Assembly: GCF_003663845.1 (NCBI RefSeq)
Contig: NZ_RCCA01000001.1
Span: forward strand, 2,418,001 to 2,482,000
Length of the DNA stretch: 64,000 bases
Direction: 5' to 3'
Source of the DNA: Chryseobacterium sp. 7
GTDB taxonomy: Bacteria; Bacteroidota; Bacteroidia; Flavobacteriales; Weeksellaceae
A model generated the notes under the pieces. It ran no database searches. It saw only the letters and a list, made by a program, of their open reading frames with translations, and was not told where the DNA came from. Shown piece after piece: positions 35,613-44,322 of the stretch (the first letter of the stretch is position 1; every line of letters starts with the position of its first letter). The position numbers and the translations under genes are program-made.

Positions 35613-36791
35613 ATGATTCCAAAATACAGAAAACAATTTAATCAGGAGTTTTCGGAGGAAAAATACAGTCAGGTAAAAGATATATTACTGCAAAAAGGAG
35701 GGATAGCCCCTACTTTCAGAATTTCAGAAAGTCCTATTTTTCTGACTAAAGAATTTGAAGCAAAACTTATAGACGCCAGCGAAAGCATCATCAGCCAGAT
35801 CAAGGCCATGCCAAAAGAGGCTCTACAAAAAGCCATTCCGGATAACTGCAGGGTTCCCAATGATACGGATCAGCCTCACTTTTTCACCATAGATTTTGGA
35901 GTCTGCAAAAGTGAAAACGGAGAAATAGAACCTCAACTAATAGAGCTTCAGGCATTTCCTTCTTTATACGCTTTCCAGAAAGTATATGAAGAAACGTTCT
36001 GTGAGGTGTATCCTTTTCTTTCAGAAATCAAAAATCCTATGCCTCATGAAACCTTTAAAAATTATTTGAAGGAGTTAATTGTAGGCGGTGAAAACCCAGA
36101 AAATGTAATTCTGCTTGAAATTTTCCCGGAAAAACAGAAAACAGCTGTTGATTTTGCTTTAACAGAAAAATTGTTAGGAATAAAAACAGTTTGTCTTACC
36201 AAGGTAAAAAAGGAAGGCCGCAAACTGTATTATGAAAATAACGGAAAGTTAACGGAGATTAAAAGAATCTACAACCGTATCATATTTGACGAGCTGGATA
36301 ATATTCCGGATCTTGTTACAGAATTTAATTTCCGTGAGGAAGTAGATGTCAAATGGATCACCCATCCGAACTGGTTTTTTAAAATCTCAAAGTTTCTTTT
36401 ACCTTTATTGAACCATCAGTTTGTTCCGAAAAGCTATTTCCTGCATGAGTTTCCGGAACACGAAAATCTTGAAGATTTTGTATTGAAACCATTATTTTCA
36501 TTTGCGGGAAGCGGAGTTAATTTAAATCCAACAAAAGAAATAACCGATACTATTCAGGATAAGGAAAACTACATTTTACAAAGAAAGGTAACCTATGAGC
36601 CTATTTTTGAAGATATCAACGGAGAGTTTTCAAAAGCAGAGATCCGTTTGTTATATATTTGGCGGGAAAATGACGAGCGCCCTATCCTATTGGAGAATCT
36701 GGGAAGAATGACGAAAGCAGCAATGGTAAATGTAGATTTCAATAAAAAAGATGCCATCTGGATCGGAAGTTCGAATGCTTTTTTTGGATAA
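35613..36791 (+). CDS. ATP-grasp-like protein 3 of amidoligase array (glutathionylspermidine-synthase-like)
   Basis: 392 aa from the ATG at 35613; an in-frame TTG at 35532 sits in low-complexity DNA and is rejected. The order of motifs suggests a divergent ATP-grasp: an acidic PQLIELQAFPSLYAFQ segment, VILLEIFPEKQKTAVDF, RIYNRIIFDEL, then the ATP-lysine-like LEDFVLKPLFSFAGSGVNL and YILQRKVTYEPI. The resemblance to the GSP synthase/circularly arranged ATP-grasp group is my inference and weaker than for the other two. Stops 15 bases before a small membrane protein. Confidence 0.7.
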   Translation: MIPKYRKQFNQEFSEEKYSQVKDILLQKGGIAPTFRISESPIFLTKEFEAKLIDASESIISQIKAMPKEALQKAIPDNCRVPNDTDQPHFFTIDFGVCKSENGEIEPQLIELQAFPSLYAFQKVYEETFCEVYPFLSEIKNPMPHETFKNYLKELIVGGENPENVILLEIFPEKQKTAVDFALTEKLLGIKTVCLTKVKKEGRKLYYENNGKLTEIKRIYNRIIFDELDNIPDLVTEFNFREEVDVKWITHPNWFFKISKFLLPLLNHQFVPKSYFLHEFPEHENLEDFVLKPLFSFAGSGVNLNPTKEITDTIQDKENYILQRKVTYEPIFEDINGEFSKAEIRLLYIWRENDERPILLENLGRMTKAAMVNVDFNKKDAIWIGSSNAFFG

Positions 36792-36806
36792 AAAAACTTA
36801 TAATAC

Positions 36807-37265
36807 ATGGAAGAAAAGTCAACAGCTTTTGCAGAATTTGAAAACACTACTTTAACTCGAAGACGGAACCTATTACCCACATGGATTAAAATTTTCTTAT
36901 GGATCTTTTTAATTGGAGGAGCAGTAGCTGCTATTTTATTAATGTCAGGCTCTTTTTTAACTCATATTAGTTTATCTATATATGGAATAAATGCAAATCA
37001 TCCTTATTCAATGACAGGACTTTTGATCTCTTTCCTGTTTCTATATAAAGGTATTGTTGCCTATGGACTTTGGTTCGAGCAAAAATGGGCGGTACAGGCA
37101 GCAATAGTTGATGCAATCATAGGTATTGGTATTTGTTTAATCATGATGGTTATTATTCCTTTTACTTTTTCCCATATCAACTTCACAATAAGACTTGAAT
37201 TAATTCCTTTGTATTTCTATCTTGTGAAAATGCAGAAAATTAAGAAAACCTGGGAAAGCTTATAA
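36807..37265 (+). CDS. Small four-helix membrane protein, function unknown
   Basis: 152 aa with about four hydrophobic segments (for example IFLWIFLIGGAVAAILLMSG and AAIVDAIIGIGICLIMMVII) after a charged N-terminus. No family recognised. It sits 15 bases after ATP-grasp 3 and before the strong hairpin at 37306, so it closes the array transcript. It could be an accessory or transport subunit, or an unrelated passenger. Confidence 0.65.
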   Translation: MEEKSTAFAEFENTTLTRRRNLLPTWIKIFLWIFLIGGAVAAILLMSGSFLTHISLSIYGINANHPYSMTGLLISFLFLYKGIVAYGLWFEQKWAVQAAIVDAIIGIGICLIMMVIIPFTFSHINFTIRLELIPLYFYLVKMQKIKKTWESL

Positions 37266-37267
37266 GG

Positions 37268-37352
37268 ACTGCTGTAAATATCCAGCAGTATATTCTTTAA
37301 ATTATAAAAACAGGCTTCGGCTGAACCTTTGGTTCAGCCGAAGCCTGTTTTT
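37268..37352 (+). terminator. Tandem hairpins with an exceptional 22-bp perfect stem
   Basis: A 7-bp hairpin (ACTGCTG/CAGCAGT, 37268-37289) is followed by a perfect 22-bp stem with a TTT loop (arms 37306-37327 and 37331-37352) ending in T5 and beginning with A5, so it can act on both strands. The gene-free stretch 37266-37603 otherwise holds A/T-rich upstream sequence of the beta-lactamase gene. Confidence 0.9.
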
Positions 37353-37603
37353 ATGCACCTCTATTCATTATCACTTCTTTTGAACAATAAAAGACTTTCA
37401 GATAATTATTTCAAACCAATTCCCTGTTATTTCAAAAGCCCTTCAATAAAATCACAAAACACTAATTATCAACAAAATAAATTACTGTAGTGCAATTGTA
37501 GTAGTACTCATGCTGCAAATTTATTTTACTTTCGCTTAAGAATTTCCCGGAAACTTCTCTTTGTAAATCGTAGTAAAAAATTCAATTATAAAATCTTAAA
37601 ATT

Positions 37604-38773
37604 ATGCGAAATTTAAAAAACATATCTGTTGCAGTATTATGTTTATCTTTTTTATCAAGCTGTAATAATCCAAAGAAAAATGAGACCTCAGATTTTGACA
37701 ATTATTTGGACGCCTTGGTACAGCCCGTGATGGAAAAAAATGATATCCCTGGATTAAGTATTGCCATAACAGTAAATGGTAAACATACTTTTTTCAATTA
37801 CGGACTGGCTTCAAAAGCAGACAAAATAGAAGTTACCAATAAAACTTTATTCGAGCTGGGTTCTGTAAGCAAAACATTCACGGCTACTTTAGCCAGTTTA
37901 TCACAAGTGAATGGAACGCTTAACTTATCTGATCCTGTAAGTAAATATATGCCCGAAATTAAAAATCCAGCTTTTGACCAGATAAAACTTTACAATCTCG
38001 GAACGCATACAGCCGGTGGATTTACATTGCAGCTACCTGATGAAATTACTAATAATGAACAACTCATTAATTACTATAATAAATGGAAGCCGGATTATCC
38101 GGCAGGTACCCAAAGAATGTACACTAATCCAAGCATTGGCCTTCTGGGTGTTATTGCCGGAAAAACATTCAAACAGCCTTTCACCAAAGCAATGACCCAA
38201 AATGTCTTCATTAAAATGGGGTTGAATAATACTTTTTATGAAGTACCTGCTGAAAATATGAGTCAATATGCATTCGGTTATAGTAAAAATGATGAACCAA
38301 TTCGTGTAAATCCGGGAGTTTTGGCAAATGAAGCTTATGGAGTAAAATCATGTACACAGGATATGATTACTTTTGTAGACGCCAATATGGGAATTGGAAA
38401 CATTGACAGTAAATTATCCGCAGCCATAATGAATACACATACCGGTTATTTTAATACCGCAGAAATGACTCAAGATCTGATTTGGGAACAATATAATTAT
38501 CCGGTAACACTGGAACAGCTTCAAAAGGGAAATTCCGCGGATATGGCTTTCAAGCCTAATCCTGTGAAAGAAATTCTTCCGCATCAAAAACCGAAACTTG
38601 ATGTTTTAATCAATAAAACCGGAGCTACCAATGGTTTTGGAGCGTATGTAATGTATGTTCCTACGAAAAAAATTGGTATCGTAATTCTTGCGAATAAAAA
38701 TTATCCTAATTCTGAAAGGATTGATATTGCTTATAAAATCTTATCCTATATAGAAAAAGCTGAAAAGCTATAA
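37604..38773 (+). CDS. Class C (AmpC-like) beta-lactamase, predicted lipoprotein
   Basis: 389 aa. The three class C motifs are intact and well spaced: S87-V-S-K90, Y173-T-N175 and K338-T-G340 (NKTGATNGFGAYV). A lipoprotein signal (cleavage before C20 in LSFLSSC) predicts membrane anchoring instead of a free periplasmic enzyme. It should hydrolyse cephalosporins, although a PBP/esterase role is not excluded by sequence. No ampR-type LysR regulator adjoins it; a TPR-HTH regulator converges from the other side. No clear promoter match; TACTTTCG at 37527 is one base off the -7 consensus. Confidence 0.88.
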   Translation: MRNLKNISVAVLCLSFLSSCNNPKKNETSDFDNYLDALVQPVMEKNDIPGLSIAITVNGKHTFFNYGLASKADKIEVTNKTLFELGSVSKTFTATLASLSQVNGTLNLSDPVSKYMPEIKNPAFDQIKLYNLGTHTAGGFTLQLPDEITNNEQLINYYNKWKPDYPAGTQRMYTNPSIGLLGVIAGKTFKQPFTKAMTQNVFIKMGLNNTFYEVPAENMSQYAFGYSKNDEPIRVNPGVLANEAYGVKSCTQDMITFVDANMGIGNIDSKLSAAIMNTHTGYFNTAEMTQDLIWEQYNYPVTLEQLQKGNSADMAFKPNPVKEILPHQKPKLDVLINKTGATNGFGAYVMYVPTKKIGIVILANKNYPNSERIDIAYKILSYIEKAEKL

Positions 38774-38784
38774 TAGATTATCAT

Positions 38785-38814
38785 AAAATGCCTCAGACAT
38801 ATCTGAGGCATTTT
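38785..38814. terminator. Bidirectional terminator
   Basis: AAAATGCCTCAGA, loop CATA, TCTGAGGCATTTT: perfect 13-bp stem between the convergent beta-lactamase and regulator genes. Confidence 0.9.
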
Positions 38815-38821
38815 CTATTCA

Positions 38822-40252
38822 TTATAACTCCAAAACCCAAGTCCCTAAGTCCATGTCTGTGGGTAATTCGAGTTTCTTTTTAAGCCTGTATTTCTTGGTT
38901 TCAACAGCTCTTACCGTTACATTACTGCACTGTCCGATTTCTTTATTGGTAAGATTAAGCCTTACATAAGCGATAAATTTTATATCATGATTGGTAAGTT
39001 CGGGATATTGTGAAGTCAGCTTTTCATAAAATTCAGGATACACTTCTTTAAACTTACTTATGAAAAAAGGATTATTGGATGTGGCCATTTCAGCCAGATC
39101 ATTAATGGAAGTATCTACTTTCCTTTTCAGCTGATCTGTTTCTACTATTTTCTCAGTAATGAGTTTATTCTGTTCTTCAAGCAACTCATCTCTTCTTTTA
39201 TTTTTGTTTTTATTCCGTTTCCGGATCATAAATACAGCAGTAAGAGACACCAAGGCAATACCTGTAATGGCAGCGATAATAAGATAAAGATTATTCTTCT
39301 CTTTTTCCTGTTCAATAGCAAAATTATTCACAACAGAAGCCACCGCTTTTCTTTCTCCGGACTGAATGCTGTCGTTAAGCTCAGTATATTTTGTAAGATA
39401 TTCATTCGCTTTTGGAAGATCATGTAAGGCCAGATAGGTTTCATAAATCTTCTTATACGTGTTTATAATATCTGCACCCCGGTTTATTTTCAGATAGATG
39501 GGTAAAGATTCCTGATAATATTCAAGAGCCTTTGGATAATCTTTTTTCAGCGTATACAGATTTCCGCGTCTTGTGGCAATGGCTCCGAAAGCGTGAAGTG
39601 AACTGTTATTTTTTACAGCTAACACAGATGCCTTATTCAGGTAGTATTCTATAGAATCTAGATGTTGCTTTTTAGATAAAAATTGCTCTGCAATTCTTAC
39701 ATAGATCTTGGGTTCATTGGGAAAATCTTTCAACCCTTTTCTCCGCATCATGTTAATAGAATCCGGCTGTTTTAAATCTTCAAAATTAGACCACTTCCAG
39801 ATGTATACAAAAAACAAAGCGTTTCTGTTCTCTTGTGTATCAGGAGCATGCTTCAGATATTCTATAGATTTATTAAGCTGAATATTAGCCTGATTATATA
39901 GGCCTAAAAAAGCATAGTTTCTTGCAATTTCATTACACAGTCTGGCGTTCAGGCCATTGTTATTAATTAATTTAAGCTGTTTTCCAGCCTCATCCAGATA
40001 ATGAAGGCTTTTCTGGTGCTCATCAAATGTAGAAAGTGCATTGGCGATATTAATATTGGCTAAAGATTCTCCTTCGGAATTATTATTTTCTTTATAATGT
40101 CGGAGCGCTTCAATATTGTACTGAAACACCTTTTCATATTCTCCTCTGTTTTTATAGATCGTTGTGATACTATCCAGCTTTGCAGGAGGATAATTTTGAG
40201 AATAAGACTGTACAGAAAAATAAAGAAAGAAAATAAAAAATGCCTTTTTCAT
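38822..40252 (-). CDS. Membrane-anchored TPR regulator with LuxR-like HTH
   Basis: 476 aa. Signal peptide (MKKAFFIFFLYFSVQSYSQ), then about eight TPR-like helical repeats to residue 310, one transmembrane segment (LYLIIAAITGIALVSLTAVFMI) and a basic plus coiled linker. The C-terminal HTH (NHDIKFIAYVRLNLTNKEIGQ, then VTVRAVETKKYRLKKKL) is LuxR/NarL-like. This architecture is widespread in Bacteroidota and links a periplasmic sensor to cytoplasmic DNA binding. Target unknown; it is convergent with the beta-lactamase gene. Confidence 0.85.
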   Translation of the reverse strand: MKKAFFIFFLYFSVQSYSQNYPPAKLDSITTIYKNRGEYEKVFQYNIEALRHYKENNNSEGESLANINIANALSTFDEHQKSLHYLDEAGKQLKLINNNGLNARLCNEIARNYAFLGLYNQANIQLNKSIEYLKHAPDTQENRNALFFVYIWKWSNFEDLKQPDSINMMRRKGLKDFPNEPKIYVRIAEQFLSKKQHLDSIEYYLNKASVLAVKNNSSLHAFGAIATRRGNLYTLKKDYPKALEYYQESLPIYLKINRGADIINTYKKIYETYLALHDLPKANEYLTKYTELNDSIQSGERKAVASVVNNFAIEQEKEKNNLYLIIAAITGIALVSLTAVFMIRKRNKNKNKRRDELLEEQNKLITEKIVETDQLKRKVDTSINDLAEMATSNNPFFISKFKEVYPEFYEKLTSQYPELTNHDIKFIAYVRLNLTNKEIGQCSNVTVRAVETKKYRLKKKLELPTDMDLGTWVLEL

Positions 40253-40377
40253 AAAACCCGATCGTACGGCAAGTTAATTATTTTTATTTTTTATCTCTTT
40301 TAAAAAAAGGTTAAAAGTATGTACTTCCTCTATTGGATCATTGAAAACTACCTTCTATAATGCAATGGGTACAATAA

Positions 40378-40413
40378 AAAATTGCAATACATTTTTATTC
40401 TGTATTGCAATTT
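40378..40413 (-). terminator. Hairpin terminator after cphA
   Basis: AAATTGCAATACA / TGTATTGCAATTT perfect 13-bp stem with 9-base loop, 22 bases beyond the cphA stop on the minus strand. Confidence 0.75.
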
Positions 40414-40434
40414 AATAAATTTATAAAGATTGAT

Positions 40435-43065
40435 CTATCCGTTTTTATCGTCTTCCAACAATTCTCTTGCCTGATATTCCTGTACCAGATCAATGGCATT
40501 GGAAATAACATCACTCAAAGCAGTGATAAACGTTCCTTCTTCCGCCATTCCCATAGCGTGCTTCAATGCTTCTATTTCCTTAGGAATGATCTCATAGCTC
40601 ACATCTTTTCCTGCAGACTGCATTCCTTCGATAATCAGACCATTGATCTCTTCTTCGGTTCTTCCGCGAAGATGTTTTTCGTTTCGAATGATGATATGAT
40701 CAAACATTCTTCCTGCAATTTTTCCACATTCTCTGATATCGTTATCTCTACGGTCTCCAACACCGGAAATAATACCGATTTTCTTTGTAGATTCCACATT
40801 TTTCAGATAATCTTCAATGGCTTCATATCCTGAAGGATTATGGGCAAAGTCAATCAGAACCTTAAAGTTTTTAAATTTAAAAACATTCAGTCTTCCGGGT
40901 GTAAGCTGAGCACTTGGAATAAAGGTTCTCAAAGAATTGGAAATATCTTCAATCCCGAATCCGTAAAGGTAACTCGCTAAACTCGCTGCCAATACGTTTT
41001 CGATCATGAATCTGGCCTTCCCTTCCATAGTAATCGGGAAATCTTTGGCTTTTCCTATTCTGATTTTCCAGTCTCCTTTTTTAATGGTCACAAAACCTTC
41101 TTCATAAACACAGGTGATTTTTCCTTCTTTTGCGAATTTTACGATATGAGGATTATTTTCATCCATACTAAAGATGGCCACATTAGAGTCAAGATCATTG
41201 ACGATTCTCATAGAATATTCGCTGTCTGCATTCAGCACACTCCAACCGCTTTTCTTTACACTATCCAGTACTACCCTTTTTACTTTGGTAAGATCTTTTA
41301 AATTGTGAATATCATTCATTCCCAAATGATCTTCTTCAATATTGGTTAAGACTCCAATGTCACATTGTGAAAAACCAAGTCCGGAACGCAGAATTCCTCC
41401 TCTGGCAGTTTCCAGAACAGCAAATTCTACCGTAGGGTCTTTCAGGATAAATTCTGCTGAAAGTGGTCCTGTAGTATCTCCTTTTGACAACATGGTATTT
41501 TGAATATAAATTCCATCCGAAGTAGTGAATCCTACTCTATACCCGTTGCTTTTTACAATATGTGAAATAAGTCTCGTAGTGGTTGTTTTCCCATTAGTAC
41601 CCGTTACCGCAATAATTGGAATCGTAAAAGGTTTTCCCTGTGGATAAAGCATATCCACCACAGGGGCAGCTACGTTTCTGGGCAAGCCTTCACTTGGAGC
41701 AAGGTGCATTCTGAATCCGGGGGCAGCATTTACTTCAATAATGGCTCCACCGCTTTCCTTTAAAGGTTGAGTAAGGTTCTCCGCCATCACATCAATACCA
41801 CAGACATCCAATCCGATAATTTTGGAAATTCTTTCTGCCATTGTGATATTTTCCGGATGCACCATATCTGTTACATCAATAGATGTTCCTCCGGTTGAAA
41901 GATTTGCTGTTGACTTGAGATAAACTATTTCTCCTTTCTGAGGAACTGTTTCCATCGTATATTGAAGTTTATCAAGCAGTTCTAGTGTATCTTTATCTAC
42001 CTCAATTTCGGTAAGAACATTTTCATGGCCATAGCCTCTTCTTGGGTCTTTATTTTCTTTTTCAATAAGCTGCTGAAGATTCAGTTCACCGTCTCCTACC
42101 ACATGAGCAGGAACTCTTCTTGCGGCGGCCACCATTTTATTATTGATGACCAGAATTCTGAAATCGTACCCTGTAATATATTTCTCAACAATTACTTTTC
42201 TTGAATATTTTTGAGCATGTTCCAACCCAATTTTAGCTGCTTCCCACTCTGTAACATTGATAGATGAGCCTTTTCCGTGATTTCCATCCAAAGGTTTTAA
42301 AACAATCGGATAGCCAATTTTTTTGATTACTGTATTAAGCCCTTCTTCATCTAACACTAAATCTCCAATCGGAACCGGGATAGCCGCATCGTGAAGCATT
42401 CTTTTCGTTAGTTCTTTATTACAGGCAATATCTACCGCAATGGAACTTGTTTTTCCAGTAATAGTAGCCTGAAATCTCTGCTGGTTCACTCCATATCCAA
42501 GCTGTACCAGAGAATTTGTCCCCAGTCTGATCCATGGGATTCTTCTGGAAGCCGCTTCTTCTACAATACTTCCGGTAGACGGCCCCAAACGTACACGTTC
42601 TCTGATTTCCTTTAAGCGGTGAATACACGCGTTCAGATCGTAATCTTTTCCTTCTATTAATGCTTCTGCAATGTTCACAGATTCCTCTGCAGCGTAAATA
42701 CCTGCATTTTCTTCAATATAATTGAATACCACATTATACACGCCGGGGGTTTTTGTTTCACGGGTTCTTCCAAACCCTACATCCATTCCTGCCAGAGTTT
42801 GTATCTCCAAAGCAATATGCTCAATAACGTGTCCCATCCAGGTACCTGTTTCCACTCTATGGAAAAAGCCTCCTTCCACTCCTTCTGAGCATCGGTGGGT
42901 AATTAATGAAGGAATTAATTTTTCAATTCTCTCACGGAAACCTTCTATTTTATTGGTAGGATAATCCTCCATTTCTTCCAGGTCTAACCTCATCTGTATC
43001 AGCTTCTTTCTTCTGATACTCCAGATATTAGGACCTCTTAGTGCCTGAATCTTTTCGATTTTCAT
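40435..43065 (-). CDS. cphA: Cyanophycin synthetase
   Basis: 876 aa, full length. N-terminal domain (SIRRKKLIQMRLDLEEMEDYP, VEGGFFHRVETGTWMGHVIEH), central ATP-grasp domain (YPIVLKPLDGNHGKGSSINV; IIEVNAAPGFRMHLAPSEG) and C-terminal Mur-ligase-like domain with P-loop VTGTNGKTTTTRL. It polymerises Asp and Arg into multi-L-arginyl-poly-L-aspartate granules. Divergent from cphB and the isoaspartyl peptidase gene. A TATCTTTG box lies on the minus strand at 43110-43117. Confidence 0.95.
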   Translation of the reverse strand: MKIEKIQALRGPNIWSIRRKKLIQMRLDLEEMEDYPTNKIEGFRERIEKLIPSLITHRCSEGVEGGFFHRVETGTWMGHVIEHIALEIQTLAGMDVGFGRTRETKTPGVYNVVFNYIEENAGIYAAEESVNIAEALIEGKDYDLNACIHRLKEIRERVRLGPSTGSIVEEAASRRIPWIRLGTNSLVQLGYGVNQQRFQATITGKTSSIAVDIACNKELTKRMLHDAAIPVPIGDLVLDEEGLNTVIKKIGYPIVLKPLDGNHGKGSSINVTEWEAAKIGLEHAQKYSRKVIVEKYITGYDFRILVINNKMVAAARRVPAHVVGDGELNLQQLIEKENKDPRRGYGHENVLTEIEVDKDTLELLDKLQYTMETVPQKGEIVYLKSTANLSTGGTSIDVTDMVHPENITMAERISKIIGLDVCGIDVMAENLTQPLKESGGAIIEVNAAPGFRMHLAPSEGLPRNVAAPVVDMLYPQGKPFTIPIIAVTGTNGKTTTTRLISHIVKSNGYRVGFTTSDGIYIQNTMLSKGDTTGPLSAEFILKDPTVEFAVLETARGGILRSGLGFSQCDIGVLTNIEEDHLGMNDIHNLKDLTKVKRVVLDSVKKSGWSVLNADSEYSMRIVNDLDSNVAIFSMDENNPHIVKFAKEGKITCVYEEGFVTIKKGDWKIRIGKAKDFPITMEGKARFMIENVLAASLASYLYGFGIEDISNSLRTFIPSAQLTPGRLNVFKFKNFKVLIDFAHNPSGYEAIEDYLKNVESTKKIGIISGVGDRRDNDIRECGKIAGRMFDHIIIRNEKHLRGRTEEEINGLIIEGMQSAGKDVSYEIIPKEIEALKHAMGMAEEGTFITALSDVISNAIDLVQEYQARELLEDDKNG

Positions 43066-43109
43066 AGTCTATTGGCATTTTAACATTTAATAATAACTCC
43101 TTTCACAAC

Positions 43110-43117
43110 CAAAGATA
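43110..43117 (-). promoter_or_regulatory. Candidate -7 element of cphA
   Basis: Minus-strand TATCTTTG fits TAnnTTTG, 45 bases before the cphA ATG. No TTG at the ideal spacing. Confidence 0.4.
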
Positions 43118-43215
43118 ATGTAAAACCCTAAACGAAACCATACCACAATTAAAGATTTATTAAAAAAATATTAATTTTAATTAACATTCCTAAAACATTA
43201 AAAATCAACTAAAGA

Positions 43216-43231
43216 TGGCACGAATTTAGCC
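43216..43231 (+). promoter_or_regulatory. Candidate sigma-54 promoter of cphB
   Basis: TGGCACGAATTTAGCC: GG at 43217-43218 and GC at 43229-43230 have the exact 12-base register of the sigma-54 -24/-12 element (TGGCAC-N5-TTGCW). Two -12 positions deviate. It predicts a transcription start near 43242, 22 bases before the cphB ATG. An overlapping TAATTTTG (43252-43259) could instead serve the housekeeping sigma. Confidence 0.4.
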
Positions 43232-43263
43232 AGTGAATGTGAATTATTTTTTAATTTTGTACA

Positions 43264-44154
43264 ATGATGAAACCTGTTGGAAAATTAATAGTTATCGGAG
43301 GAGCTGTAAACAAAGGAAGTTTTGCTGAAACCGATTATGATCAAAATATAGAAAAGAACCTTAATTTTTTTGAGCGTGGGATCTTAAGAAAGATCATCAA
43401 CGAATCAAAGCACAAAGAAGACTCTGTGATTGAAATTGTCACCACTGCTTCTCAAATTCCTCAGATTGTAGGTTCTGAATATAAAAAAGCATTTGAATTT
43501 CTCGGTGCCAAAAATGTAAATGTTCTGGATATCCACAACCGTGAAGAAGCGAATTCTGATGCAATGGTCGCAAGAGCCAATGCTGCCGATGTCATGATGT
43601 TCACCGGAGGAGACCAACTGAGACTGACTTCTATTCTTGGAGGAACAAGATTCCACGATACTATTTTATTAAAATACCAGGAACAGGATTTTATCTATTC
43701 CGGAACTTCCGCTGGTGCCGCTGCCGCTTCTGAAAATATGATCTATCAGGGAAGCAGCTCTGAAGCTCTTTTAAAAGGAGAAATCAAAACCACTCAGGGA
43801 TTAGGTTTAATAGATAACGTAATTATTGACACCCATTTCGTTCAGCGAGGAAGAATCGGACGACTTTTCCAGGCGGTAGTAAACAATCCAAGAACTTTGG
43901 GAATTGGGTTGGGAGAAGATACCGGGCTTTTCATTCATAATGATGTGATGACAGCCGTAGGTTCCGGTCTTGTGATCTTAGTAGACGGAAGATTCATTAA
44001 AGACACCAACCTTACCAACATCAATCTTGGAGAACCTATTTCTATTGACAATTTAACGGTACATGTAATGTCTATGAATGATCATTACGATCTTACAACA
44101 AAGACGTTAACCATCGAAAATTCTCAGTTTAATCCGATACCACAGGATAAGTAG
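43264..44154 (+). CDS. cphB: Cyanophycinase (peptidase S51)
   Basis: 296 aa without signal peptide, so an intracellular cyanophycinase. The S51 nucleophile elbow is SGTSAGAAAAS with Ser149; TGGDQ (114-118) and the later DTHFVQRGRIGRL segment are family-conserved. It cuts cyanophycin into beta-Asp-Arg dipeptides. Divergent from cphA with a 198-base shared control region; the isoaspartyl peptidase gene follows after 168 bases. Confidence 0.95.
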   Translation: MMKPVGKLIVIGGAVNKGSFAETDYDQNIEKNLNFFERGILRKIINESKHKEDSVIEIVTTASQIPQIVGSEYKKAFEFLGAKNVNVLDIHNREEANSDAMVARANAADVMMFTGGDQLRLTSILGGTRFHDTILLKYQEQDFIYSGTSAGAAAASENMIYQGSSSEALLKGEIKTTQGLGLIDNVIIDTHFVQRGRIGRLFQAVVNNPRTLGIGLGEDTGLFIHNDVMTAVGSGLVILVDGRFIKDTNLTNINLGEPISIDNLTVHVMSMNDHYDLTTKTLTIENSQFNPIPQDK

Positions 44155-44322
44155 TGCGGGATGCGGGATGCGTGTAGAGTATATACTTTTGATATTTTAT
44201 AGATAATCAGGATTCAATTTTCCAAAACGATAAACACGGAACCCGTATTAATAAAATCCCTACCTTTTCTACCTATTTAATAACCGGGCATTAAGCCACG
44301 GAACACGAAACCTATATCTACT

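Noticed and set aside
30189..36791. RiPP or graspetide cluster, because of the RimK-like ATP-grasp
   Set aside because: I found no precursor peptide with a leader and Thr/Glu-rich core; the only small ORF is the frameshifted one, which is not precursor-like.
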